Part shown: positions 1-10,452 of the stretch, in pieces
Layout of the letters: each line of letters starts with the position of its first letter
How positions within the stretch are numbered: the stretch's first letter is position 1
NCBI GenBank assembly: GCA_015179125.1
Contig: WHVA01000226.1
Span: forward strand, 107,152 to 171,151
DNA length: 64,000 bases
Reading direction: 5' to 3'
Origin: Gautieria morchelliformis
Taxonomy: Eukaryota > Basidiomycota > Agaricomycetes > Gomphales > Gomphaceae
Program-made: the position numbers and the translations under genes
The notes under the pieces: model-generated
Databases searched by the model: none
What the model was told of the DNA's origin: nothing
The model's input: only the letters and a program-made list of their open reading frames with translations

Positions 1-1476
1 ATTTCAAACTCTTCGAGGTCAGATCCCCCGGTGTATGGCTTGGGGTGAGCCAGCTTTATACCAGCTTTTGCGAGTACAGACTTCTCCGGGTCTGTGTCAG
101 CGGCATCTGCTAACACCACGCAGATCATCCACGTGATCCCATCGTATGGCTCCAGCGGTACAACATCAGCCTGATCCGGTATGCCCTGGCCCTCTGTTGG
201 GGCCATGGATCGTTCGCGCGGCTGTGATGCCATGCGGGGCAGGCTGTTGTATGCCCTGATGGGCCCCGGGCCTGGGTCGGGCTCGGGATCGGCAGCATTT
301 TGTGCTCTCGGGTCCAGGGGCATTTTGTGCCTGGTGTCCCCCATCATTCCCGCATTGCAGATCTGCAGCCTGCTGTTGTAGGCTGCGCGTGCTTGTTGTG
401 CATCCTGCACAGCTCATGTGAGCTGCTCATCGGGCTGCTGAGTGGCGTGGCTTTGGGCCAGTGCTTCCTCAGCATTCTTTGCCAGCAGCTCGAGGGCCCA
501 CATATGGCAGCGTGTGGCTGTGGCCTCTTTTCGCTGCCAGTGCGCAGCTTCAAGCTCCATGCTCTCCATGGTTGCTTCAGAGTCAGGCTCTGAGGTGATC
601 TGCTCTCTGACAATCTGTTGGATCGTCTTACGGCTGTCCGTGGGGGCAGCCAGTTCTTCTTGGGGTTCATTTCTGAACCGCATGTCCTGTTCGACCGGGG
701 CGGCTGGCGGCGGCATTTGCTGCCTGTCCAGTTCCTTTAGCCACGGGTCTTCCACGTTGTGGCCGTGTTCACTAGCTGCGGACTGTTGCGAGCTTTGACG
801 TGACCTTCTACGTTCCCCACGTGAGCAGAGGGCCGTCTGGATGTCCTCCAGCATGGCAGCATCCCGTAGCCTGATCTCCTCAGTTTGGTGGAGCTCTTTG
901 CCAACCTCCATGAGGGCAGCGGCAATGTTATCAAGCTGTGATGCGATGTGATCGTGCTTGTGGCCCGTGAGGGCGTTCCGGTGCAGTGCATCCTGCACCT
1001 GTTTGTTCATTGCCTCCACCGTCTCGTTGTCAGTGGTGTGAGTCCTCGAGCTCTTGTGACTTGAGCTCGAGTATTCCGAGCCCTGACCATCATTGGGGGC
1101 TCGTCTTTTTTGTCTTCATCCTCCTTCGGGGACAATAGTCATCGCTCGACTTCGTGAGCGGCAGTTCGAGTCTCGGCTTTGTGCCCATCTCGATATCAAT
1201 GCTCTGCCATATGACGACAGCGAGACCTCTCTGCCTTTTCCTTTGTCTCTGGGCAGAGGGGATTGGGGGCGGCGCCGGCTTGTCGCCCGGCGACGTCTCA
1301 TCCTCAACCATGCTCGGTGAGACATGGTCGGGGTTTTCCTCGTCCTCTATTGGGGGGACAAGGGCGGTGAGATCTATGATCTCTCCATCTTCTGGTGTCC
1401 TGGATTCTTGGTCCAGGGTAGCGTCAGCTGTCATGTCACCTGTGGCGTGGACCACGAGCTCGTGGCTCGGGTCCAT
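1..1476 (-). pseudogene. Gypsy gag (partial, broken), element continues off the left edge
   Basis: Minus-strand gag of a Ty3/Gypsy element. Reading starts near 1476, leftward of the LTR at 1638-1845, and is acidic and low in complexity. At an A6 run near 1097 the frame changes; the downstream frame has a helical segment (about 1019-900) and Q/P-rich spacers. An in-frame TGA at 414-416 interrupts it and the same frame then continues to base 1, ending in a motif of the type KLxxPKPYTGGSDLEEFE. That is the usual start of the retrotransposon gag domain (compare PTAYDGTPDFDAFE in the gag at 13349-14104). The core capsid domain and pol lie outside the window. The TGA fits a CGA-to-TGA change. I am fairly sure of the Gypsy assignment and cannot name the family. 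Confidence 0.7.
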
Positions 1477-1637
1477 CTTCTACTGCGTGGAATCATCACG
1501 CTCGCAGCTGACAGTAGAGGGTCTACTGGAGGGTCTCAACGATGTTTAGTTGTCGACACAGCGATCTTTTTCAAGATTGCTTCGAATCCACAACCGGTTG
1601 GTCGTGTGGCGATCAACCACAGGATAGTTCAAAAAGG

Positions 1638-1845
1638 TGTAAAGATGTCGATCTTAGGACCTTGTATCACAAGGGCACAACAGAACTTGACCAGTGAGTG
1701 GTATTCTGAATGCTATGTAGTGACAGGTAAGAGTAAGATGCGATGGGAACCGCTGGCCAGTTCCCATGCATAAAATATACAGTGGGTCCCTAAGAGGCCC
1801 GCTGGGATTATGTAATAACTAGTATACATACATAGGTTATTTACA
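1638..1845 (-). repeat. 5' LTR (208 bp) of the minus-strand Gypsy element
   Basis: Starts TGTAA and ends TTACA on the plus strand, the inverted dinucleotide-type ends expected of an LTR. A second copy of the same repeat (about 94% identical by eye, with one 7-bp length difference) is at 62446-62660. Its position beside a minus-strand gag makes it the 5' LTR. The partner LTR and target duplication lie outside the window. The insertion point (GTCTC on its right) falls inside the exon remains of the Myb/SANT-like gene. Confidence 0.8.
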
Positions 1846-2643
1846 GTCTCGCATAGACTCACCCGCATCCTTCGCCGCATTCTGGGCCTGTTGAATAGAT
1901 AGTTAATAGACAATATATATCATGAACAATGCCCTTCACTTACCTGTTTTTCATGCTCCTTCTGACCCTCCTTGATCCCTTTCACCTCCAGCTTGAGATG
2001 CTGCACGGCATCCAGCTTCTCTGAGAGTGATGCAAACAGGGCTGGGTCGCGCTCCCACTCTTTACCAAGAGCAGACCCAGGAGTCTTCTTTTTCCCCCCC
2101 TACTCTCTTCTAGTCAGTGCGCAAAGATAGATAAAATAAAAATGCTAGGATGCACCTCCACCCAAGCAAGCAATGATGCCACCTTGTTCTTGAGTGTGTC
2201 TGACTCACGGTTCAGGCAACACCCAGCTCTTGCATGCATCTGGCCACTTCTTTCCAGTGTTCACCAAGCTTCGCACATGGTGCCATGTACGGGTTGACCT
2301 CGATCACAGCGCGGAGGAGTTGGTCGAGGTCACACAAAGAAAATGCTTCACGCGCCTTGCGTGAAGATATGGGTTGTGACCCAAGACCCTTAGACAATGC
2401 GTCCAAACCGGTGTTCAATGACTCGTCAGGTGTGCTAGGGGGTGCAGCGACAGAGGTAACGAGGGAGAGGGTGACAGCCGGTGAATGGGGCGCGTTAGTA
2501 GAGTTGGAGAAAAGGGTGGGACCGAGCCTTTCCTCAATCCCACCTGCTTGTGACGTGATCGGAGTGCTAGGGGTGTTATAAAAGACAGCGGGCGGGATTG
2601 GCTGCATACTCACATGCGACGCGGTGGTGGCTGGAATGGACAC
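1846..2643 (-). pseudogene. Myb/SANT-like DNA-binding domain gene, broken by an LTR element
   Basis: Serine/threonine/proline-rich N-terminus (first ATG at 2607, but the frame is open above it), then a tryptophan/helix pattern around residues 100-140 (LLRAVIEVNPY, GEHWKEVARCMQELG). This resembles the Myb/SANT-like domains common in agaricomycete TE-associated proteins. After ELGVA a TGA stops the frame; another frame continues it (LNRESDTLKNKVASLLAW), so there is an indel or an unseen intron. A further exon (KTPGSALGKEWERDP onward to EGQKEHEKQ) ends at a good donor (GTAAGTG) near 1939, and a last exon after CAACAG runs into the LTR at 1845. The gene is probably dead. Whether it is host- or transposon-derived is open. 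Confidence 0.5.
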
Positions 2644-2786
2644 GTGGGTGTGGGCTGGAGTGGACGCGACATTGATAATATTTTCTCACGCGCCTGTAGG
2701 ATAGGATTAGCAGTTCGGCGTAGTCCGCAACTAATATCTATTCCAAACTAATATTGTCTAATCATACGTCTCGACTCAACTTTGAC

Positions 2787-4295
2787 CTAAGCATTTGAAA
2801 CCACAATGACCGCCTTCGCCTTGTTATCCCCTTTCTGAACATCTAGAATTACCTGTCCAGCTTGTTCTAACCCAGAATACACATGTTCCCGATGTTTGAT
2901 TTCCCCACTCGCAACCTTCTGGGGAAACACTTTGTAGAACTCTTGGATCAAATCCGGGTGGTCAGAAACGATGAATCCGTTGAGAGAAAGATGCTTGGAG
3001 ATAATTTGCATCATGTTCTACATTGCAAATGAGCGGTCTGTGCGGACATAGAGATTAGACTTACCTTGATGCCGTACTGTTCGGCGGCATTATATCCCGA
3101 AATACCACCACAATTGATGACCCTACCAAAGTCATTGAGGGCATTGAGGGCTATATCCAGCGTTTCACCTAGGTAGAACCAGTCATCAGCAAGGCATGAT
3201 CACTCGCGTGAAAGATATGCCTGTAATCACCCCCGACCTTCTCCGGGTTGTCAGTGATTTAGAATGCTGAAGACAAACAAGAAGAACCCACATTGTCCCA
3301 GTATATGTCGATACCATGACCAATTTCTTCTAGGGCAGTCTTGGTATTTTTTGTCTTATAGTTGAAGGCTACGTCTGCCCCAAGTTCTTTCGCAAAAGCA
3401 ACCTTCTCATCTGACCCTGCGGAGGCGATGACCTTTAGACCTTGAGATTTGGCGATTTGTACGACTGCACTATTGGAAACTTCAGTGGGACGCGTCAGGC
3501 ATGAACATATAGGACGTACGATCCAACCGGCCCTCCCGCGGTAGATACAAATACCGTTTCCCCCTTGAAAGTTGTCATTAAGGTTGATCTGTGGCCTGCT
3601 ATATTTATCCACGCCACCTTTTTTGCCTTCGAAAACAACTTCCACCCAATATATGCAGTCTGACCTGGAGCGTGACTATTAAATAAGGGAAAGCCCAGTA
3701 TTAATTATAATTTACCGGGCCTTCCAGCCATGCCAAGGTAAGTGGACCAGGGTAAGCCTTCCTTGTTTTCCAAGACGATGAGGCCCGAGATGTTCGTCCT
3801 AACTATATAGGCTTGATACTCTGTAGTCAAGAATAAAATCAGCTATATGAAGAGAACAGACTGGAATGTCAGCATACCTAGCATCCCGTAAACATGATCG
3901 CCTTGTTTAATTTCAGAGTTCTCAGAGCGCAGAACGAGACCAACGCCAGAGCTCTCTAGACTAGAAGAAGAAATAAACGGACAATGTCCAGAGAAATGAC
4001 CTCGGATGCTTACGGTGAACCTATGGTGAATGGCGCCTATGGCGGTGGATATCACTAGTTAGACAAGCTTGACCACAGAAGGACATACTCTGTTGCTCCG
4101 CACAGTGGGAGGACGCATGCGACCACGCCGGTAAGGATCGACGCTGAGGGCAAGAACCTTGATAAGCATGCCGCCATTGAGCGATGTTGTGTCGAGATCA
4201 ATCTTCTGAGTTGTGTCGGATATGGTGGTCTCTCCCGGGACGGGATAGCCCTGAGGATAGCTGTTGAAGAGAACGTGAGGGTTGACAGCTGCCAT
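2787..4295 (-). CDS. NADP-dependent medium-chain reductase (alkenal/leukotriene-B4-dehydrogenase type)
   Basis: Multi-exon gene starting at the ATG at 4295 (a run-in codon at 4307 is TTG). Exon 1 has LALSVDPYRRGRMRPP, the family's N-terminal signature. Later exons give GVGLVLRSEN, KQGDHVYGML, EYQAYIV, QTAYIGWKLFSKAKK, then a Rossmann segment with TVFVSTAGGPVGS joined by a 50-bp intron (GTACGT...AATAG) to AVVQIAKSQGLKVIASAGS. Then come ELGADVAFNYK, WDNVG, NDFGRVINCGG and the C-terminus MMQIISKHLSLNGFIVSDH. About eight short introns keep every conserved block in frame, so it looks functional. The family reduces alpha,beta-unsaturated aldehydes or ketones with NADPH in the cytosol; the substrate here is unknown. 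No zinc-ligand signature of classical alcohol dehydrogenases is seen. The donor after WDNVG (GTTCTT) is weak. Confidence 0.85.
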
Positions 4296-4394
4296 GGCTG
4301 GTACCAAGTCGGTTCAATCTCAGTGGCTACTTATATAAATTTGGTGGTTACTAATAAGTATATGGTGTACACTCAGCTGTCGCATGCGAGTGAG

Positions 4395-4510
4395 TGATGA
4401 GCCGTGAAAGCCCGAGCTGAGCCGGGCCCAGCCCTCGGCAAGCCTGCTGCCAGGGCCGGGCTTGAGATTTAGCAAGCCCGCCTTAAGCCCGAGGCTTTTT
4501 TGGGTGCGAA
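4395..4510. repeat. GC-rich GCCCGGGC-type repeat, left of the BED fragment
   Basis: Dense runs of GCCCGAG, CCGGGC and CAGGGCCGGGCTT. A similar block lies at 15635-15713, on the other side of the BED-finger ORF and its Gypsy insertion. CAGGG-type ends are usual in hAT transposons, so the two blocks may be the ends of a small hAT-like unit. I could not find a clean 8-bp target duplication (CCTGCTGC on the left, CCTGCTGG overlapping the right end), so this stays tentative. Confidence 0.4.
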
Positions 4511-4582
4511 GCTCGGTCGTTGCCGGCACCGACTATCGCCATCCAAATAGTACTTCATCTATCCAAGTATATGTACTTACAT

Positions 4583-5186
4583 TAAATTTTTTGCTTTCCT
4601 GCACAATCCTCCACCACACCCAGTCGTCTAGAACGTCCCATGGTCATAGATAGCACTGATGATGAGGTTGATGAAGTCGTCCCTGCATGAGTGGTTAAGC
4701 CAAGTGCGGCGCTTCTCAATCCCAGCAACGTAGCGAAGGTGCCAGGGCAGCCGAAACATGCTAACAAAAGGTCAGGAGGCATTGAGGAGGAACCACCAAA
4801 GAAGAAGAAACAAAAGAACTTGCCAAAAAATCCGGGGACCAGTGGTAAAGGCAAAGAAAAAGAAGTTGCGATTGAGTGCATATTCAGCTCATTGACCAAT
4901 ATGGGTACTGATAAGATACAGATGTACCTGACTTACCGCCGGCCATGCTTATTCATGGATGACGCACACCCAGAAGGCTGGCTAAAGCTCTCAATGGAAT
5001 CGAGGAGCTACCCGAGGCAGGTGCCAAGAGGAATAAAGATCGTACTGTAGACATACATTTCTTTTTTGACGATCTGCATGAGCAAATGGGCAAAAAGGTG
5101 ATGGATTGCAATCTGTGCCGGTGCATCTGAATAGTCCTAACCAGAGACGCCATGATGGCTGACTTTAGAACTAGCAAGCATGACCG
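4583..5186 (+). pseudogene. BED zinc-finger / hAT transposase N-terminal fragment, first half
   Basis: Basic, lysine-rich N-terminal region (PPKKKKQKNLPK, GKGKEKE) followed in another frame by KDRTVDIHFFFDDL and a CxxC pair (CNLC). A TGA at 5128-5130 interrupts the frame where arginine would fit, and the same frame continues to the Gypsy insertion at 5187. Removing the element and one GACCG copy restores the frame into 15443-15530 (TTLRHHIQAM). CxxC followed by a histidine-rich helix is the layout of a BED finger as found at the N-terminus of hAT transposases. No catalytic domain follows, so this is a fragment. Confidence 0.5.
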
Positions 5187-5408
5187 TGTAAGATGGGTTA
5201 GAGGGGACTTCGAAATATCTTAGCAGACGGGATGACCAGTCGTAACCAAGTATATGTTCGGGGTCAGTTCTCTCTATTATACATGTATCATTTCGGTAGG
5301 CTACTTATATGAGGAGACACGGGCCTAGGTGCCCGTGTCTTACCTTTTGGTATGCGTAAGTGGTCGGCCATATTGGATCTCAGCTGGTAATTATGCTGGT
5401 TCCTTACA
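5187..5408 (-). repeat. 3' LTR of the 10-kb Gypsy element
   Basis: 222 bp with TGTAA...TTACA ends. It differs from the 5' LTR by six substitutions and no indels, four of them transitions. The purine-rich tract lies directly to its right (upstream on the minus strand). Confidence 0.95.
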
Positions 5409-5657
5409 CTTGCCCTCCCTGTTCGACGCAGTTGGACAAAAACACTGAAGGGAAAAAGGTACTTTTGAAGCCCAGTAGCTTCGAAAAAGCTGGTAAAGTA
5501 CATTCTTGTGTCTGACATACTTATGTTGGTCGACAAAAAAAAGTTTGGAAAAAGAAAAAGGTACGTGGCACATTGGTGCAGTTTACGTTGTGTCTAGTAA
5601 TTCTCGATCTCAAAAGGCAGCTCAGTCAGGTTATTCGTCAAGCTGTCTGGGAATGTC

Positions 5658-6872
5658 TCAGACGTGTCCGCCGTTATGTCCATATTGGAGTCTGTTTTGA
5701 TCCCGGGTGCCATTGGCAACACGGCTGCAAATTTTGGATATGACATTGGTAAGTGCTGAATAGGTACTGATGTGAGGCTGATGAGGCATACCCTTGCCTT
5801 TGCCTTTTCCAGGTTCGCTAGTGGTGTCCTCGAGACGCTCCGTCATTTCGTTCTGCAAGGCTTCCAAGGCCCCACGCTGTGATTCGATGACTCTCGCTAG
5901 GTCGGAAAGGCGAGTTGAGACGCGGGACGACGAACTGCTCTCGTTGTACTCGCGGGCGGATTTCCGGTGGGAGGGGGGCGCATAGTTTTTATAAACGTGT
6001 GGTTTGTACCACCCCTTATTTCTGCTGCGCCATCCTCCTCGACCTCCTCGACCTCCTCTATAGGTCTTTGCGCCGCCGTGGCCATTTCCGCGATCAAAGT
6101 CGCGGATTTTCTGCATCAGCGCCATGTTATCGTCCATTGACATCAAGCCGGTGGTAGGCGTGGGAATCGGCGCATATGCTGGATACCCTGGGTAAGGATT
6201 CCCAGCTGGGTAGGGCCCATGCACGCCGGCGTAAGGATGGGATAAGTGAGTAGTTGGGAGCTGCACGTTGCAGTGAGTGTCCAAGATCTCGGCAGGAGGA
6301 CGCTGAACGCGAACTCTAGCTTCCTCAGCATTCCAGGGTTTTTTATGATTCGTTGCCCATTCCTCAAACCCATCGGGAGCATCACCAGGGTGTGGGGCAC
6401 CGTAGTTTGCGTTCTCGGTAAGTTTATAGAGGTATTGATAATAGACTCCCAACGTGAAGGCCTCTTCAGCAGAATGCATCTGTCTGGAGGGGGTGCGTGT
6501 TGGGGGGGTTGAACTCATCCTTGCTGAGTTTATATGTAATTCCCCGTGCGTATCTATTATATTTGCTTGTAGGTCCACTGAATCAGTCGGAGAGGCAACG
6601 AATGTTTCAGGGACATCGGCCTGTATTCGGACATCCGAGGGTGGGTTATCTGAACCACTCATCATATGATCAATCAGATCAATACCGTTGTTTTCCAGGT
6701 ATGTGTCCAGTGCCGACAGATGTTTCACCGCACCATGGTGTAACCAAGTCCGGTCCCCAGATTGCCATTCAATCTCAAACCAAGCTGTACGACCCCGTCC
6801 AAAGTGAGACAGGATTGCCTTTACAAGGAATTCAGCTGGTGCATTGTCTAAGCTAGTTATTTGATCGATCGA
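5658..6872 (-). pseudogene. Pol C-terminus: chromodomain-like module and RGG-rich extension
   Basis: Continues the integrase frame after a TGA at 6873-6875. First comes a chromodomain-like module (ILSHFGRGR, AWFEIEWQSGDRTWL, VKHLSALDTYLE), as found at the end of many Gypsy integrases. It is followed by about 300 residues with no enzymatic motif: a Thr/Pro-rich linker, a Pro/Gly/Tyr-rich segment (YPAGNPYPGYP), an RGG box (YRGGRGGRGGWRSRNKGW), a serine run, a predicted coiled coil (RVIESQRGALEALQNEM) and a GKGKGKG tract. RGG boxes usually bind RNA. Apart from the TGA it has no internal stops, which suggests selection until recently. An independent third ORF is less likely because the frame is shared with pol. 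Confidence 0.75.
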
Positions 6873-8855
6873 TCAGCCGGGAAAATGTCGGTCGTCATTT
6901 GCCAAGTGAACCCGCAGTAGGCTCACGTGGAATACAGGGTGTATTCCACGGCTGAGTAAGCCAGATGGTAGAGCCAGCTGATATGTTGTTTTAGACGTTA
7001 CTTCCTTCGTGATGCGGTATGGTCCGACATACTTTGGGACAAGTTTGCGTGCGCGCCCCTTAGGTAGGGATAGGTTTTCTATTGATAAATATACTAGGTT
7101 GCTGACAGCGAATGGGGCCTTGCTGTGGCGATTGTTCGCGTAGTAAGTCTGTTTCACTCGCTGTACTAGTATTGCATCATGTGCTGATATCAGAGCATCC
7201 CGGAGGCGCGTAATGAAGGTGTGTACGCCAGGTATCACGTCTTGTGCCGTGTTCCACAGCATGGGTGCAGGGACACTTCCGTAGTTCAGGAAGAAAGGTG
7301 AGTACCCAGTGATGTTGGATCGTGCGCTGTTAAACGCGTATTCTATCATAGGCAGCTTTTGCACCCAGTCCTTTTGATTGGGTGATACGGCAAGACAGAG
7401 AATTTGTGTTACCGTGCGATTTGCTTGCTCGGTGGCGCCGTCTGTCTGTGGATGGTACGCAGTAGACATGCGGAGCTCGCTGTTAGTGAGGCGGTGTAGG
7501 TGTTCCCAAAAACCACTCGTGAACAGCGAGTCTCTGTCGCTGACGATGATTTCAGGTATTCCATGCAGCTTGTAAATGCTGTCAAAGATCATCTCGGCGA
7601 TATCTCGTGCTCGGTAAGTGCTTTTCAATGGTAACAAGTGTACCATTGATGAAAGATGATCTATTACAACGCAGATCATGTCAAACTCGCCTAGTCGGTT
7701 GCGCGATCCAGGCAAAGGTCCAACAAAATCGACGCCGACCTGCTGCCATCTGCGGAATGGGACAGGGAGCGACTTAAGCTTCCCCAGCGGCTTCTGGTTG
7801 CGCGATTTCCCCGTTGCGCACGTGTGGCAGGCGGCGCAGTAGTCTGTGACATCCTGGTGCATGCCCGGCCACCACGCGTTGCTTCTGAGGTAATGAAATG
7901 TTTTTTGCCCTCCCAGATGCGCTAACATCGAGTGTGCATGGGAGATCAGGACCTCCCTGATGGATTCTCCATTGGTCAGGCCGTCGGGTATGCATAGGAG
8001 CTCCAGACCGTGCTCAGTCAGGTAATACAGGCCGTCGCGTACACTGAAGTTGTTGTACGTGTCGGGCTCCTTCTGCATCTTACTGAAGAATTTATCCTCA
8101 CTATATAGGTTCCTAAGACAGTCCAGGAACTTCAGGTATGGGTGCATCATCGATACAACCTCGGAAAAGGGAAGCGGTGCATATTGTTCATCGTATCCTG
8201 CTATCGGTAACAAGTCTGGTAGGGGTTCGTCAGACTCCTCTCTTAGAGGACTCATCGTGTCTTGGTCGTCTACCATGGTGTGAGCGGCTCGCTCTGTTAT
8301 TACTGCGTGGGGCGGCTCAGGGCCCTTGTCGCGGGACGCTTGCTGAGGTGACTTCTTTTTCATTTTCTTTGATTTTTTCTTATTGTGTTGTCGTACTTTC
8401 AGCAGTGCCGCGCGGGCCTCTTCGCTGATAGGCAGGACGGCGACCCCTCTGGCAGAGTGGTCATCCGGGCGAGTGGCGCGCGCAGTTATTATGCGCATGC
8501 TTGCCCTTACCGGCTGCTCCTCTGGAGCTTGGTTAGAGACCGGCGGGCTGTTCTTGGCATGCTCTGCTCTAATCAACGCTGCTATTTGCAGATCTACCTC
8601 GCCCTTCGCCTCAGCTCCCGTGAGGAGAGGACAAGAGAGGCTTTGCAGCGATGTAGGGATGTCAGGTGCGTCGTTCTCATGGATATATTCTGAGTCGGCC
8701 CTGACAATTCCCAAGCTCTCGTTGCTGTAGATGCGTGACAACGTGTCTGCGAATATGTTGGTCGGGCCTGGGATATATTTGATCTCAAAGGTAAAGTCAC
8801 TTAGCAGATCTATCCAGCGTTGTTGGCACGCTGACAGGTTTTTCTGCTTCATGAG
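6873..8855 (-). CDS. Gypsy pol: end of RNase H, integrase
   Basis: Begins inside RNase H (MKQKNLSACQQRWIDLL, then IKYIPGPTNIFADTLSR), since the nested insertion at 8861 cuts the domain. After an acidic/basic spacer comes the integrase: an H2C2 finger (HAHSMLAHLGGQKTFHY ... CAACHTC), then a DDE core with the first Asp in VDFVGPLPG, the second in VSDRDSLFTSGFW and the Glu in TDGATEQANRTV, then GPYRI and HPVFHVSLLR near the end. About 660 codons without a stop until the TGA at 6873. It would insert the cDNA of the element. The fragment cannot be made as drawn unless the insertion is bypassed. Confidence 0.92.
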   Translation of the reverse strand, partial: LMKQKNLSACQQRWIDLLSDFTFEIKYIPGPTNIFADTLSRIYSNESLGIVRADSEYIHENDAPDIPTSLQSLSCPLLTGAEAKGEVDLQIAALIRAEHAKNSPPVSNQAPEEQPVRASMRIITARATRPDDHSARGVAVLPISEEARAALLKVRQHNKKKSKKMKKKSPQQASRDKGPEPPHAVITERAAHTMVDDQDTMSPLREESDEPLPDLLPIAGYDEQYAPLPFSEVVSMMHPYLKFLDCLRNLYSEDKFFSKMQKEPDTYNNFSVRDGLYYLTEHGLELLCIPDGLTNGESIREVLISHAHSMLAHLGGQKTFHYLRSNAWWPGMHQDVTDYCAACHTCATGKSRNQKPLGKLKSLPVPFRRWQQVGVDFVGPLPGSRNRLGEFDMICVVIDHLSSMVHLLPLKSTYRARDIAEMIFDSIYKLHGIPEIIVSDRDSLFTSGFWEHLHRLTNSELRMSTAYHPQTDGATEQANRTVTQILCLAVSPNQKDWVQKLPMIEYAFNSARSNITGYSPFFLNYGSVPAPMLWNTAQDVIPGVHTFITRLRDALISAHDAILVQRVKQTYYANNRHSKAPFAVSNLVYLSIENLSLPKGRARKLVPKYVGPYRITKEVTSKTTYQLALPSGLLSRGIHPVFHVSLLRVHLANDDRHFPG

Positions 8856-8860
8856 GAATT

Positions 8861-10452
8861 TGTCACGATTCGTTTATTCTGCGAATCATCCCCCAGCACA
8901 CAGCGAATGACCTTCTGAACCAGCGAACGACTTCCCGAACCAGCGAATATCTTGCCAAAATATTCACCGCCATACTGCTTTCGCATTCGCTATTCGCATC
9001 ATTCCTGCCAGGATGCCAGGTGTTGGGGCCATCATCCATCATAGAACCCATCATCTGTTAAAATCCCACTCCATGACAGACCCACATGCTCAGGATGCAT
9101 TCGGATAGTGTCAGTTGCAGCCTCCGTGCAGGTTGGACTCAATGGGACTCGTACCACTGCAGGGCAGGACGAATTAGCTTTGCTGAAGTTTTCACTACAC
9201 AGTTGTCATAACCCATTCATTTCTTGTACCAAGCTATCCCTGTTTTCCCTTTCACCACTCTTCCATGTTCGCTCGGCTTCGCTCCATTCACTCTTTGCTC
9301 CATTCACTATTCGCCACATTTGCCAAATGACCATTCACTACCCGCATCATTCGCCAGTAGCCATGCCATCAAACACGACCAGCATCCTCTACCCGGATTG
9401 ATGGTTCATCACTGGTCCTATCATGAATCGCAAGGAGGTGCAGGCTGTCATGACTCATTTATTTCTTGTACCCAGCTATCCTGTGTTCCCCTTCACCACT
9501 CTTCCATGTTCACTCGTCTTTGCTCCATTCACTCCTCGCTCCATTTGCTATTCGCCACATTCGCCATATGACCATTCGCTACTCGCATCACTCGCCAGCA
9601 GGCACACCATCAAAACACGATTGACATCCTTTACCCAGATTGATGGTTCATCACTGGTCCCATCATCTTCTCAACCCAACCCCCTTTTGGGTGTTCCTAT
9701 GGCTAGAATGCATTCGCAGGGTGTCCTACCCGTAGGTCCTGTGGGATCAACCCAGCAGACGAAGAGTCCGTGCAGGGTGGTGTATATGCAGGTCCCAAGG
9801 CGTGTTTTCGTATATAGGGGCCTTCGCCCTCTTTCCTCTCTGTTGTTTCATGTTCGCACCCCTCTTCCATTCTATTGTATGTCTATTCCATCTATTATGT
9901 ATCCTGACCGCGCACCCCTATCCAACCCTGACTCCTGACGGCCTCTTTCCTATTCGCTAGCACCATATGAGCATTCAGTATAAGTAGTTTACATTCGCAT
10001 GTATATTCTCCAGTTTAATTATCATACGTCCATCTTGTGCAAACTTGACCTCGCTGTGACTATCATCTTGAGCCTTCTCCTGTAGATTTCTATCTTCGAC
10101 CAGAAGAGGACTTAGGCCTCACTGGTGAGTTCTCATACTTCATCTTCATTACCTTAGCCTTCGAGCTATTTTCTGTGCTGTCGGAAAAGGGCTCTGAAGG
10201 AGCACCTTCGCCGGCGAAGGGATTGTCGCTACTTAGACAACCCTTCCGTGACATCTTGCACGTCACATTGTCAAGTGCCATGGGCTATTTCGCTATGACT
10301 GTAGATCAGGGCGAATTCCTTTCGAGTAACCCTCTTACCTTTTAACCCTTACCTCTTCGGTACTGTTTGCTGGGCGATTCACTAGATCGCACACGCTATT
10401 CAGGCATTCGCCACTAACATGCGATATTAACACCCAAAATCCAATCTTGACA
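8861..10452. repeat. Nested solo-LTR-like insertion (1,592 bp, GAATT target duplication)
   Basis: Starts TGTCA, ends TGACA, and is flanked by GAATT at 8856-8860 and 10453-10457. It interrupts the RNase H domain between TDHKPIEF and MKQKNLSACQQ; removing it with one GAATT restores the frame. No coding domain and no direct terminal repeats are visible, so a solo LTR of a long-LTR element fits best, and a non-autonomous element is the alternative. It is rich in ATTCGC/GCGAA motifs and contains an imperfect tandem duplication of about 240 bp (roughly 9205-9420 and 9445-9665). A TATA-like GTATATAGGGG lies near 9810 on the plus strand; strand is not assigned. Confidence 0.85.

Noticed and set aside
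344..670. Arginine-rich open frames at the left edge
   Set aside because: They are alternative frames of the gag reading frame and carry no motif.
5658..6728. A separate env-like third ORF in the Gypsy element
   Set aside because: It shares the pol frame across a TGA, starts with the chromodomain-like module, and has no signal peptide or membrane segment.
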